Assembly: GCF_014641455.1 (NCBI RefSeq)
Contig: NZ_BMHT01000006.1
Coordinates: 372,001-436,000 of the forward strand
Length of the DNA: 64,000 bases
DNA from: Hymenobacter cavernae
Lineage (GTDB): Bacteria > Bacteroidota > Bacteroidia > Cytophagales > Hymenobacteraceae
Direction of reading: 5' to 3'
Below the pieces are notes generated by a model. The model was not told where the DNA came from, did not search any database, and saw only the letters and a list, made by a program, of their open reading frames with translations. A program made the translations under genes and the position numbers. Shown here piece by piece: positions 17,309 to 26,555 of the stretch (position 1 is its first letter; every line of letters starts with the position of its first letter).

Positions 17309-18412
17309 CTAGGTATTACTTACTTTCTCCCGATCTGCCACCAACTTCTGACTTGCCTGAAAAGCAGCAACTCGGCGCTTGAATGCTACTACCTTTTGAT
17401 AATTCTGTTTTATTGATTTGATATTGAAAAAGAATTTGAAGAAATATTTTACATGAACATTATTCGTTATAAATGACGTTTTTTCCTTACCCAATAAGAA
17501 ACCTAAATAATCCGCCGAGAATATATTTTTAATAGTAAACCATTCGATGTAGGAGAAATCCTTTAATACATCCAATGTAATATTAGGCTCAGCCGGCTTA
17601 TTCAACATGGCATACTTATAAGGCAATAGCTGCAAGCTTCCAATGGCACCGGCACGCAGTAGCTGGTCGCGGTACGCCGCCGTAAGTCGTCCCTTCGTCA
17701 TATAATGCACCAGCGACAATGACGATGAATACCACAGGGTATAGCCTAGCAGGCGCGCTACATAGCACAGCTCATGATCCTCACCTGCTACCAGATCTTT
17801 CCCCTTACGCCCGGAAAGCAGGCTCTCGAATCCTAGCACGGTCATGGCTTCCCAGATAGCCCGCCGCACGAACAAGCCGGCTCCCCATAGCTCAAAGTTC
17901 ACTACCGGACCATCACTTATCGGGCGCGGCACACCATCTTCGTAGAGGATAGGAGCACCGACGGCATAGTAATGTTGGTATTGCTTAAACCACGCGGGCG
18001 GCTCCACCTCGAAGGCACCGGTCGTTCTGCCACCCAACAAACCAACTTCCGGATGGCTTTGCAGCAGGTCAAAACCATTCTGCACGTAGTCAGGCGCCAG
18101 CCAGTTGTCATCGTCCACGATGCACATGTAGCTGTAGCTGGCTTTCTCATAAGCTAGCTCCAAGGCGTACGTTTTGCCCGGTCTAGGTTGAGCGTAGGTG
18201 CGCAGTGGCGCTGGCTCGGCGGTGGTACGCCAGAAAGAAGTTGCCGTCTCCAGCACCTGATCAGTGGAAGCGTTGTCAACCAGAATAATTTCCCAGCGCA
18301 GGGCCGGTACCACTTTCTGGCGAGCCAGGTGAGCCAGCGTTTCCGTAATCCTGCCTGCGCCATTGTAGGTGCAGATCAGAACGGAAACACCAGCAGAACG
18401 AGTATTCATCAT
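17309..18412 (-). CDS. GT2-family glycosyltransferase, paralogous array member 3
   Basis: This 367-residue GT-A enzyme carries GVSVLICTYNGAGRITETLAHLA, IILVDNASTDQVLETA, YMCIVDDDNWLAPDYVQNGFDLL, LLGGRTTGAFEVEPPAWFKQYQHYYAVG, WGAGLFVRRAIWEAM and VAGEDHELCYVARLLGYTLWY. It is the closest relative of the members at 16202 and 18536 by shared wording of these blocks. Its TAG stop lies within a CCTAGG site. Two ATGs stand in tandem at the start; the first is used here. Confidence 0.9.
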   Translation of the reverse strand: MMNTRSAGVSVLICTYNGAGRITETLAHLARQKVVPALRWEIILVDNASTDQVLETATSFWRTTAEPAPLRTYAQPRPGKTYALELAYEKASYSYMCIVDDDNWLAPDYVQNGFDLLQSHPEVGLLGGRTTGAFEVEPPAWFKQYQHYYAVGAPILYEDGVPRPISDGPVVNFELWGAGLFVRRAIWEAMTVLGFESLLSGRKGKDLVAGEDHELCYVARLLGYTLWYSSSLSLVHYMTKGRLTAAYRDQLLRAGAIGSLQLLPYKYAMLNKPAEPNITLDVLKDFSYIEWFTIKNIFSADYLGFLLGKEKTSFITNNVHVKYFFKFFFNIKSIKQNYQKVVAFKRRVAAFQASQKLVADREKVSNT

Positions 18413-18535
18413 GAAGCGAATAAGTTAATCCGGGAGCGTACGCTTCGGCGAGAACTCCCGATAGCTTTACGAAGCCATTATCAGACCTAAAAGCTGTACT
18501 TGGCTTCCTATAGTTCTAGTCAACTACTTTTTACC

Positions 18536-19606
18536 TCAGACAGTCAGCTTAGCGTGGTACTGCGATGCACGTTGTTTGAATGCTTCTACAAGCATGTAGT
18601 AGCGCTGAATCTGCCGAAAGTTACGCATAAAGTCGTAGAGGGTCAGCAGCTGATGATGGCGGCCCATCACCTGCAGCGTGTCGTCATGCAGTAGTGCCCG
18701 CGCGTAATCCACCGACAGCACTCGCTGAGCGACGGTGCGGCTCATGTATAAAATATCTTTTAGCAGGTTGGTGGCCGAGCCTGGCTTCTTTCCGGCAGGA
18801 CTACTGAGCACGTCGCGGTATACTTTCAAGCGGGCCTGCGACCACACAGTACCGTAGAAAAGCCGGTTGCGGTACTCTTCCGTCAGGCGGCCCGCCGCCA
18901 TGTGATGTTGCAGGCGCAGCAGCGGCCAGTACCACACCTCATACCCTAGCATCTGCGCGACGTAGCACAGTTCATCGTCTTCGCCCGCTGTCAGGTTCTT
19001 GGTTCCTTGGCGGCCGGAGAATAAACTCTGAAACTTTAGCTCGCGCAGAGCACGCCATAACTCTGTACGCACAAACATGCCCGCACCCCACAAAACGTTC
19101 GTCCCGATATTGCCAGTAGGTAACACAGAGCCATCCTGGTGGCTGCGCTGCTCACCAATTGCATAAAATACCTGAAAGGCCGAAAACCAAGTCGGCGGCG
19201 GCACGTCGAAGGTTCCGGTATTCTGGCCGCCCAGCAAACCGATCTGTGGGTTGGTTTGCAACAGTTCGTAGCCCGTGCGCAGGTAGTCGGGGGCCAGTCG
19301 ATTGTCATCGTCTACAATGCAGGCGTAGCGGTACTGCACTTGATTGAACGCCAGCTCCACCGCGTAATTCTTACCGGGTCGGGGCTCCTGAAAGATCCGC
19401 AGCGGCACCGGCGCACCTAGGTCGTCCCAGTTGGTACGGGCAATTTGCGCTGTTCCATCCGTGCAGGCATTATCTACCAGTATCACTTCCCAGGCCACTG
19501 CACCCACTCCTTCTTGCCGGGCCAGGCAGGCCAGGGTTTCGCCAATGCGCGAAGCACTGTTGTAGGTACAAACCAGAAATGAAACCCCCGCCGGAAGTGA
19601 CGCCAT
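18536..19606 (-). CDS. GT2-family glycosyltransferase, paralogous array member 4
   Basis: About 356 residues from the ATG at 19606 (MASLPAGVSFLVCTYN); a TTG eleven codons upstream also opens the frame. It contains the family blocks VILVDNACTDGTAQIA, YACIVDDDNRLAPDYLRTGYELL, LLGGQNTGTFDVPPPTWFSAFQVFYAIG, LWGAGMFVRTELWRALREL and TAGEDDELCYVAQMLGYEVWYWPLL. It is GC-richer than the array members downstream. In this copy DDDNW is DDDNR, so W at that position is not essential to the group. Confidence 0.9.
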   Translation of the reverse strand: MASLPAGVSFLVCTYNSASRIGETLACLARQEGVGAVAWEVILVDNACTDGTAQIARTNWDDLGAPVPLRIFQEPRPGKNYAVELAFNQVQYRYACIVDDDNRLAPDYLRTGYELLQTNPQIGLLGGQNTGTFDVPPPTWFSAFQVFYAIGEQRSHQDGSVLPTGNIGTNVLWGAGMFVRTELWRALRELKFQSLFSGRQGTKNLTAGEDDELCYVAQMLGYEVWYWPLLRLQHHMAAGRLTEEYRNRLFYGTVWSQARLKVYRDVLSSPAGKKPGSATNLLKDILYMSRTVAQRVLSVDYARALLHDDTLQVMGRHHQLLTLYDFMRNFRQIQRYYMLVEAFKQRASQYHAKLTV

Positions 19607-19759
19607 TATCTCTACCAATTTGAAAGCTACTTTACTCAACTGAAGACTTTGCTAAAGCAGAGCCAACCTTGGCAAGCTCGTTGATGACTTCTCTATCCTC
19701 CACAAAGATAACACACCGTTGTAAGTGAGGAGTCCCTAGCTTGCCCCACGACCAGCAAC

Positions 19760-20581
19760 CTAGCTTCCGCCTTTTAAGCCCTGGTACTTAGCATTCAGGC
19801 GCACGGCCACATCCACAATCTTATAGTCAAGGATCTGCCGGTAGCGGCGATTTTCTGCGCTAAGTGCTTCGTTCTCACTTATGATGTCGCGCACGTAGCC
19901 TGGCACCAGCTGATCCCAGATGGCAAACTGCTCGTCTTTGTACTTCTTATAGCCATCGGCCGCACTCAGGCCGGTAAAATCATAGTCGACCAGCAGCCTG
20001 TCGATATGCTGAAACACCTTGCCGTCGAGAAAGCACCGCAAGAACAGCCAGTAATCCGCAGCCAGCCGGTAGTGCTCCGGATATAAGCCATACTGTTGAA
20101 ACAGCGCTGCCTTTATCAGAGAAGCCTGGTGATTAAGCGTTTCAGTTTTGAAATATTTTAGATCCAGAATGGGGGGATGCTTTAGCAGCCCTCCCATCAC
20201 ATCCGTTGAACTCCCGATAAACGCGTCGCCGTAGAAAATATCCACCTCCGGCGCAGCCTGAATATGCCCCAGAATGTGCTCAATAGTATCAGCTGCCAGG
20301 AGATGGTCGCCACTATTCAGGAACAGCAGGTAGTCCCCGGTAGCCTGCCGGATGCCTTTGTTCATGGCATTGTAAATACCAGCGTCCTTCTCACTTACCC
20401 AGTAAGAAATTTTATCGGTATTCCGGCGCAGTAGCTCTACTCCGCCGTCCGTCGAGCCACCGTCGATAACGATGTATTCGAAGCTACCTAGGGTTGTCTG
20501 CCCCAGAACGGAGCTGACTGTTTTTTCCAGCCCCGATTTGTTGTTATAGTTGACCGTAATTAATGAAATCTTACTGCTCAT
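19760..20581 (-). CDS. GT2-family glycosyltransferase (WcaA/colanic-acid type)
   Basis: This 273-residue compact GT-A enzyme begins KISLITVNYNNKSGLEKTVSSVL, with YIVIDGGSTDGGVELL, ISYWVSEKDAGIYNAMNKGIRQATGDYLLFLNSGD (SGD metal site near residue 93) and LNHQASLIKAALFQQYGLYPEHYRLAADYWLFLRC. The ISYWVSEKD-x-GIYDAMNKG block is typical of a widespread group of bacterial exopolysaccharide transferases. It lies 15 bases from the similar gene at 20597, and both share the SYWVSEKD wording. Confidence 0.9.
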   Translation of the reverse strand: MSSKISLITVNYNNKSGLEKTVSSVLGQTTLGSFEYIVIDGGSTDGGVELLRRNTDKISYWVSEKDAGIYNAMNKGIRQATGDYLLFLNSGDHLLAADTIEHILGHIQAAPEVDIFYGDAFIGSSTDVMGGLLKHPPILDLKYFKTETLNHQASLIKAALFQQYGLYPEHYRLAADYWLFLRCFLDGKVFQHIDRLLVDYDFTGLSAADGYKKYKDEQFAIWDQLVPGYVRDIISENEALSAENRRYRQILDYKIVDVAVRLNAKYQGLKGGS

Positions 20582-20596
20582 TTTGAAGCTGCTCTA

Positions 20597-21481
20597 TTAC
20601 ATCATAGCCAGAGCTGAGCTAATTTCATTGGTCGTATACTGTTTGTATTTAGTATAGTTCATTATTTTAATTACATCCACAGGCCGGGTGCTCATGTTCA
20701 GCGCACCCAGCAACGACTTAACGGCGCGGGGCTTTAACTTGGCAGTATCTATATCCTCCTTCAAAATTGCCTCATAAAGCGCAGCATATTTAGGTGAATA
20801 CTCTCTGTATATTTTAAGTATTTCCTGCTGTCTTTTACCACCTCCCGTACCTGTTTTATGACTCTCGTGGATCCGGTATATAGATAAAGGAGTCTGGTCG
20901 CTTTTAAACTGGACACCTAGCTTTTGAGCTCGTAAGAACCACTCCCAGTCAAACGCATAGTGAACATCCTCCCGTAAACTCCCAACAGTATCCCACGCTT
21001 TTTTCGTCCAGAAAGTAGATGGCTGAATGATATAATCCCGGCTCTCTAACGGGTACATCTTCGACTCGCCTACTACATCGCTGCCATAAGCCATAACCCC
21101 CGCATGGTCTTTTTTGAAGTGCAGGCAGTTGCCGAACAGCAGGCTATTCTCTTCCGGATTTAACTGCTGCGCTACATAGGAAAGTACATTGGGCATGTAC
21201 ATATCATCACTATTCAGCCAGCAGATAATATCTCCCGTAGCACGCGCAAAACCCTTGTTGATAGCATGACTTTGGCCGTTATCTTTTTCGCTTACCCAAT
21301 AGCTGAGCTTGTCCTCATATTTCCGGATGATCTTAACCGTCTCATCCGTGCTGCCACCGTCAACTATAATGTACTCCAGATTAGGGTAATTCTGCCCTAA
21401 CACCGACAATATAGTTTCTTCTATAAATTGTCCTTGGTTGAAGGAAGGAGTAATGACTGAAATTTTGGGAGTTGAGGGCAT
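20597..21481 (-). CDS. GT2-family glycosyltransferase
   Basis: This 294-residue GT-A enzyme has KISVITPSFNQGQFIEETILSVL, YIIVDGGSTDETVKIIRKYE, LSYWVSEKDNGQSHAINKGF, ATGDIICWLNSDDMYMPNVL (SDD metal site near residue 93) and the late IIQPSTFWTKKAWDTVG and YAFDWEWFLRAQ. It belongs to the same broad group as the gene at 19760. The sequence becomes AT-rich from here to about 24 kb. Confidence 0.9.
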   Translation of the reverse strand: MPSTPKISVITPSFNQGQFIEETILSVLGQNYPNLEYIIVDGGSTDETVKIIRKYEDKLSYWVSEKDNGQSHAINKGFARATGDIICWLNSDDMYMPNVLSYVAQQLNPEENSLLFGNCLHFKKDHAGVMAYGSDVVGESKMYPLESRDYIIQPSTFWTKKAWDTVGSLREDVHYAFDWEWFLRAQKLGVQFKSDQTPLSIYRIHESHKTGTGGGKRQQEILKIYREYSPKYAALYEAILKEDIDTAKLKPRAVKSLLGALNMSTRPVDVIKIMNYTKYKQYTTNEISSALAMM

Positions 21482-21582
21482 CTTGGGTAAAAAGAGTTGC
21501 TACTTTACTTACAAATATAAGCTAGGTCAAAAATAAAAGACGCTATAAATAAACTATATCTATACTTACATTTAGATATAAA

Positions 21583-22389
21583 TTAAAGCTTATAGCCAAA
21601 ATTTTTAATAAATGGACGCCAGAAATCAAGGTTGTATTTCCACCAGGCATGGCAGCCCATCGGTAGCACATTGCTGTTTACCTTAAACAATACTTCAGGC
21701 TGCACTTCGAAGCTAAACTTTATTGCATCTTCGACGGGTGCCACTATGAATTTTTTAGAGAATTCAGGCGCAACCTTGCTGAAGAATATATCTTCATATA
21801 AACCACTGCTCTGAACTGTAGGATTCTCTCCTGTTTTACTTTTCAACCAGTTAATAGCCCTATCTAGCTTAGCCTTTAATAAAGCCCGCCTGCCATACAG
21901 AGGAGCATTTGATTCCTCATAGTATATACTGCTCAGCATTCGCTTTGCGGAACTGATTTTTCGCAGTGAGAAACCAGAGTTACCAACTCCTATGATCTTA
22001 GCATCAGGGGTTGGAAAATCGAACCCTTCAAACCACGGAGCACCTATATAATCGTAGCCCTTCGCGCACCAATAATCAAGGCTATCGTTAAAAATAAAGG
22101 CATCCAGCTCATAAGTTAATAAAAACTCGTAGCCAGAAAATAAATTATAAAAATATTTACTCAATTTCAATTTATTATAACCCAGCAAAGAGCTTTGCCA
22201 CTTTGGGTCTATATAAATTACATCTAAATCTGCTACAGCAGCCTTATAATTAGCCAGATCCAAGCCACTGGGAGCTACAATCTTGATAGGGCGTGTGCCT
22301 AATATGCGAAAGCATTGCTGCAAAGAAATAAGTTCATAAGCAGAGGGAACAGGCTTGTGTACCGGGATGACCACACACACCTTATTCAT
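21583..22389 (-). CDS. DUF5672-family putative glycosyltransferase
   Basis: This 268-residue protein begins KVCVVIPVHKPVPSAYELISLQQC and contains FLLTYELDAFIFNDSLDYWCAKGYDYIGAPWFEGF, the hallmark block of DUF5672, with an E-L-D acidic motif in place of DxD near residue 120. GVGNSGFSLRKISSAKRML follows. DUF5672 proteins occur in polysaccharide loci and are believed to be GT-A transferases. The gene overlaps the upstream GT2 gene by 8 bases, so translation is coupled. It is AT-rich. Confidence 0.75.
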   Translation of the reverse strand: MNKVCVVIPVHKPVPSAYELISLQQCFRILGTRPIKIVAPSGLDLANYKAAVADLDVIYIDPKWQSSLLGYNKLKLSKYFYNLFSGYEFLLTYELDAFIFNDSLDYWCAKGYDYIGAPWFEGFDFPTPDAKIIGVGNSGFSLRKISSAKRMLSSIYYEESNAPLYGRRALLKAKLDRAINWLKSKTGENPTVQSSGLYEDIFFSKVAPEFSKKFIVAPVEDAIKFSFEVQPEVLFKVNSNVLPMGCHAWWKYNLDFWRPFIKNFGYKL

Positions 22390-23383
22390 ACCCTACTTTA
22401 CTTCTTAGTTCATTGATTAGCTCCATCAACTTATCAGTATTTCGGAGTAAATAGACGTTGTACATCAGCTCTACTTCATAAGGCAAGTAGAATATAAGGT
22501 CGCCTTTCACCTTAGACTTTATATACCTAAGTAGAAAGGGTGCTTTCTCAAGCAGCCTTTGCCTGGCTACTTTTTTCCAATAAGCTTCATCAACAGCAAT
22601 CTTACTACCCGTTAATAGTAGCTTATATGCTTCAAAGACCAGCCATGAGTAAGAATACTGGTGCCACATCTTCACCAGGTAGGCTTCGGTTATCCTTCCA
22701 GCGGGCATATAATGCTGCAAATTCAGGTTTGCAGAGTAGGCTATTGAATAGCCAGCAAGCTTGAAGATGAAGCATAGTTCAACATCTCCTCCTCCTACTA
22801 CTTTATTCCCAATCCGGTCCGTCAGATAAAATCCGAATCCTTTTTGTTTTATGGCTTGATACGCTTCTCTTTTGAAAGCCATTCCTGCCCCAACCAAATA
22901 CCTTGTGCCCTCAAGTATCTCAAACTCGCCATTACCCTGCTTGCCAATAGCGTAGGAATTACCAAAAAAATTCATCCAGGCAGGTGGTGTAACTTCATAG
23001 GCACCTGTATTATTACCTCCTACTGCAGCTAAAGTAGCGTTGCCCGCTAAAAGACCATATACATTATTGACATAGTCTTCCGCTAGCCAGTTATCATCAT
23101 CACAGAATAGCAAGTAGTCGTACAAAGCCTCACCGATTCCTTTTTCACGCGCTGCTGACAACCCTGGCTTCGTCTCATCGACTATCCGTAATGGTATAGC
23201 TAGCTTATAGCTTTTCCATTCAGCCTGTGCGACACTTGCTGTACTATCTGTCGAGTTATTGTTTACTATTAAAACCTCCCAACGAATACTACTAGAAACA
23301 ATTTGCTTTGAAAGATGCCTGAGTGTTTCCGGCAACCTAAGCGCGCTGTTATAGCAACAAATTACTACTGAAACACCTTGCAT
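22382..23383 (-). CDS. GT2-family glycosyltransferase, dispersed fifth member of the paralogous array
   Basis: About 333 residues from the ATG at 23383 (MQGVSVVICCYN); a TTG three codons earlier is an alternative. It shows the same blocks as the array at 15-19.6 kb: VLIVNNNSTDSTASVA, YLLFCDDDNWLAEDYVNNVYGLL, AVGGNNTGAYEVTPPAWMNFFGNSYAIG, LVGAGMAFKREAYQAI and VGGGDVELCFIFKLAGYSIAYS. In this copy the catalytic GED is GGD. Its AT-rich codon use differs from the GC-richer array members, so it may have diverged in another genome. Confidence 0.88.
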   Translation of the reverse strand: MQGVSVVICCYNSALRLPETLRHLSKQIVSSSIRWEVLIVNNNSTDSTASVAQAEWKSYKLAIPLRIVDETKPGLSAAREKGIGEALYDYLLFCDDDNWLAEDYVNNVYGLLAGNATLAAVGGNNTGAYEVTPPAWMNFFGNSYAIGKQGNGEFEILEGTRYLVGAGMAFKREAYQAIKQKGFGFYLTDRIGNKVVGGGDVELCFIFKLAGYSIAYSANLNLQHYMPAGRITEAYLVKMWHQYSYSWLVFEAYKLLLTGSKIAVDEAYWKKVARQRLLEKAPFLLRYIKSKVKGDLIFYLPYEVELMYNVYLLRNTDKLMELINELRSKVGYE

Positions 23384-23398
23384 GCTTTGCAATTGATA

Positions 23399-24340
23399 TT
23401 ACTTCTTAAATGCAAAGTAGAGTTTAAGAATCTGGTTTGCCACTAGTCTAGGTAGCGTTATAGCATACAACAACCTTGACTTTTTAGATAGCTTCTCTTT
23501 ATAATAATACTTATATAGATTATTATCATTCTGCGAATGATAATAATCAACAAACTTGAACTTAAACATATAAATCGAGCTTAAAGCGAAGGAAACAGAT
23601 TTATTTAAAGCCTCGCCAGCATACTGCGATTTACCGTTTAGAACTTCATGTATTATATAATAAATGGCTGGATAGCACCAATAATAAGTAATAAACTCAT
23701 TGGCTTGGCTATCTTGCTTACCGTGTCTACGATAAACATATAGCTTTTCCTTATTACCGTACACTTTTAGTGTATGCACGTTACTATAAAGCCATAGCCA
23801 ATCATTACTTCCATAGAATGATTCAGCAAAAGGCTTTTCAAGCATAACATCACGCCTGAAAGTACCACTGATGCTTGGAATACCTATCCATTCCTTCGCA
23901 CCTAGCTCTTGAATATCTAATGATCTATCAAACAAACCATAGATTGCAGGAAAGCCCCAATCTTTTTTCACATCATCCACTAACCAATCAATATTAGTGT
24001 AGTAAAAATCTAGACCTGAATACCTTTCTTCAGCTTCTAAAAATTTTTCAATGTAGTTTGCATACAGCACGTCATCATCGCCTAATATAACAACATATGG
24101 CGTTTTGGCACGCTGCATGCATTTATTCCAATTAGGAAATACCCCTACATTAACGTCATTTTTATGATACTCTATATTGTTCTCAGAACAAAAATCCTTG
24201 AATTTGGAGTGAGATGAATTATTATCATTGACAATTATTTTACAAGAAACAGTTTGGTTCATAGCTGAACTAATTGCTTCTTCAAAATAATCATACCGCT
24301 CATAAACGGGTATACATATTGTTACTTTGTCAGTATACAT
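23399..24340 (-). CDS. GT2-family glycosyltransferase
   Basis: This 313-residue GT-A enzyme begins KVTICIPVYERYDYFEEAISSAM, then IIVNDNNSSHSKFKDFC and YVVILGDDDVLYANYIEKFL (DDD metal site near residue 95). GIPSISGTFRRDVM and GSNDWLWLYSN are in the acceptor half, ND replacing the usual ED pair. It is the most AT-rich gene of the locus. It lies 15 bases from its downstream neighbour and 25 bases after the rfbH-like gene. Confidence 0.87.
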   Translation of the reverse strand: MYTDKVTICIPVYERYDYFEEAISSAMNQTVSCKIIVNDNNSSHSKFKDFCSENNIEYHKNDVNVGVFPNWNKCMQRAKTPYVVILGDDDVLYANYIEKFLEAEERYSGLDFYYTNIDWLVDDVKKDWGFPAIYGLFDRSLDIQELGAKEWIGIPSISGTFRRDVMLEKPFAESFYGSNDWLWLYSNVHTLKVYGNKEKLYVYRRHGKQDSQANEFITYYWCYPAIYYIIHEVLNGKSQYAGEALNKSVSFALSSIYMFKFKFVDYYHSQNDNNLYKYYYKEKLSKKSRLLYAITLPRLVANQILKLYFAFKK

Positions 24341-24365
24341 CTCACTCGAAATTCAAATTCTGAAA

Positions 24366-25679
24366 TCAGCTTAGATTTTTTAGGTAATCCCGGATAACTT
24401 CTACCATATAATCATAATGCTGCTCTTCTAATCCGGGCCACACACCTAACCAGAACGAGCGATTCATGATGGTATCTGTGTTGGTTAAATCACCAACTAC
24501 CCGATGGTCAATATTCTGATAAGCAGGCTGGCGCAGCAGGTTACCCGCGAACAACAGACGTGTACCTATCTTATGCTCTTCCAAGTGCTGTACTAAGTCG
24601 GCTCGGTCGATGGTACTGTTGTCCCGGATGGTCAGCAGGAAGCCAAACCAGCTAGGATCAGCACCAGGAGTAGCTTCGGGCAGAATGAAATGCTCTTCAA
24701 ACTGCTTCATCTTTTGGTACAGCATAGCGTGGTTTTCACGACGACGCTGCACGAAGTAGTCCGCTTTATTGAGCTGGCTCAGGCCGATAGCAGCCTGCAT
24801 ATCGGTCACCTTCAGGTTGAAGCCAATATGCGAGTAGGTGTACTTATGGTCGTAGCCATAAGGCAACTGACCTAGCTGCCAGCAGAAGCGCTTGTTGCAA
24901 GTGTTATCCTTACCTGGCTCACAGTAACAATCCCGGCCCCAGTCGCGGAAGCTCTCAGCTATCATCTTCAACTTGATGTTGTTGATCAACACCGCACCAC
25001 CTTCGCCCATTGTGATGTGGTGAGCTGGATAGAAGGATAGAGTAGCTAAGTCGCCAAAAGTACCCGTTTTCTTACCGTTGAAAGTAGCTCCTAGTGAGTC
25101 ACAATCATCTTCAATAACCCACAGGTTATACTTCTGTGCCACACGCATCACTTCCGCTAGATTGAACGGATTACCTAGGGTATGGGCGATCATAATCGCC
25201 TTCGTCTTGGGCGACACGGCTTGTTCAATTAGCTCCGGCTTGATATTGTAAGTGGGAATATCTACGTCCACAAATACCGGCACACAGCCAAACTGAATCA
25301 TTGGATTCACAGTAGTGGGAAAACCTGCTGCTACTGTAATCACCTCATCGCCGGGCTTTATAGCCCGGTCTCCTAGCTTTGGAGAGGTCAGTGTATAGAA
25401 GGCAACCAGGTTAGCAGAGGAGCCTGAGTTCACCAGAATAGATGATTTACAGCCGAACCACTTAGCTAGCTTTTGCTCGAATTTCGGACCAAAGCGACCA
25501 GTAGTCAACCAACCGTCTAGGGTTGCATCCACGCCGTACAGAATATCTTCCGCATCCAACACTTTGCCGGTAACTGGAATATAATCTACTCCGGGCTGAA
25601 TAGACTTTGTTACATTTTGCGTAGCCACCTGCGTCAACGACGCCAGAAGACCATTTTCTTCAGTTATATGCTTAAGCAT
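24366..25679 (-). CDS. rfbH: CDP-4-keto-6-deoxyglucose-3-dehydrase (E1), RfbH/AscC family
   Basis: This 437-residue PMP/[2Fe-2S] enzyme removes the C3 hydroxyl of CDP-4-keto-6-deoxyglucose. The lysine of ordinary aminotransferases is replaced by H220 in FYPAHHITMGEGG, the mark of the dehydrase. Cysteines C251, C253, C261 and C266 (CYCEPGKDNTCNKRFC) form the iron-sulphur site. It needs an E3 reductase (RfbI/AscD), which is not in this window. It overlaps the upstream SDR gene by 8 bases within the rfbF-rfbG-epimerase-SDR-rfbH series. Confidence 0.95.
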   Translation of the reverse strand: MLKHITEENGLLASLTQVATQNVTKSIQPGVDYIPVTGKVLDAEDILYGVDATLDGWLTTGRFGPKFEQKLAKWFGCKSSILVNSGSSANLVAFYTLTSPKLGDRAIKPGDEVITVAAGFPTTVNPMIQFGCVPVFVDVDIPTYNIKPELIEQAVSPKTKAIMIAHTLGNPFNLAEVMRVAQKYNLWVIEDDCDSLGATFNGKKTGTFGDLATLSFYPAHHITMGEGGAVLINNIKLKMIAESFRDWGRDCYCEPGKDNTCNKRFCWQLGQLPYGYDHKYTYSHIGFNLKVTDMQAAIGLSQLNKADYFVQRRRENHAMLYQKMKQFEEHFILPEATPGADPSWFGFLLTIRDNSTIDRADLVQHLEEHKIGTRLLFAGNLLRQPAYQNIDHRVVGDLTNTDTIMNRSFWLGVWPGLEEQHYDYMVEVIRDYLKNLS

Positions 25680-26550
25680 GAGTTTTGGTGCTTAGATAAT
25701 CGTCAATATTAGAGAAGCGGAAACCCGGAAATTCACTCAAAAATTTATGAGCTAACAAACCACCGTTTAGTGGTCGGGGTGCTAACTGAGCTAAAGCAGC
25801 CGTAGTAGTTAAACTCAGCTGGACCTGCTTGTATTTGAATTTATGGAGTACCCGATCAGCCAGTTGAAAGCGATTTACATAATCAGTGCTTCCCAAGTGA
25901 TAAATGCCCTGCTTTCCGTTTTCCAACAACAGAGCTAATGCTTTAGCTACATCTAGGGCATTTATGGGCGTAGCATATTGATCGTACGGAAGAGTAAGCT
26001 TTATTTCTTCCCCAGATTCAATCTGCTTGAGCAAGCGAGCAACAAAGTTTTTACCACGCGCCTCGTCCCCATACACATTTGTGATACGTAGGATTAAGTA
26101 AGGTAACTCGCTGGCAATAACTAGGTTTTCAGCCTCTAGTTTGTGTGCTCCGTAAACACAAATTGGGTTTACAGTTTGTTCTTCTGAATAAGGACCACTT
26201 TTACCGTCAAAAACGTAGTCGGTAGAGATGTAAACAAACTTTGCATTATGTTGGCGGGCCAGAGTCAGCAGGTTAGCTGTTGAGGTAACCGTCTTCTGAT
26301 AACTCTCTGCAATATGGTCCTCGCAGTAGTCCACAAAAGTAAGTGCACCACAATGAACAATTACATCTGGACTAAATGACTCCAGCGCAGTATTGCGCTC
26401 ATCCATCAAGTCACAGGGATTGAAATAAACACTATCTTCAGTACTGAAGGATAAGTGAGTTCCTTGTACAGTATAGTGCTCAAACTGCCGTAAATACTGC
26501 TGGCAATTTCCTCCTACCAAACCAGAAGCGCCTACAATTAAAACGTTCAT
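25672..26550 (-). CDS. NAD(P)-dependent sugar reductase, RmlD/AscF-like SDR
   Basis: This 292-residue extended SDR begins MNVLIVGASGLVGGNCQQYL, a Rossmann GxxGxxG, with FVYISTDYVFDGKSGPYSE and YGAHK as the YxxxK catalytic pair. It resembles RmlD, which reduces the C4 ketone of a dTDP-sugar. Here it follows CDP-sugar genes and a 3,5-epimerase, so the likely substrate is the CDP-3,6-dideoxy-4-keto sugar, as for AscF in CDP-ascarylose synthesis. The substrate is inferred from context. It overlaps rfbH by 8 bases. Confidence 0.8.
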   Translation of the reverse strand: MNVLIVGASGLVGGNCQQYLRQFEHYTVQGTHLSFSTEDSVYFNPCDLMDERNTALESFSPDVIVHCGALTFVDYCEDHIAESYQKTVTSTANLLTLARQHNAKFVYISTDYVFDGKSGPYSEEQTVNPICVYGAHKLEAENLVIASELPYLILRITNVYGDEARGKNFVARLLKQIESGEEIKLTLPYDQYATPINALDVAKALALLLENGKQGIYHLGSTDYVNRFQLADRVLHKFKYKQVQLSLTTTAALAQLAPRPLNGGLLAHKFLSEFPGFRFSNIDDYLSTKTHA

Positions 26551-26555
26551 AGGAA

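Noticed and set aside
24366..25679. Ordinary DegT aminotransferase
   Set aside because: The Schiff-base lysine is replaced by histidine (H220) and iron-sulphur cysteines are present, so it is the RfbH dehydrase.
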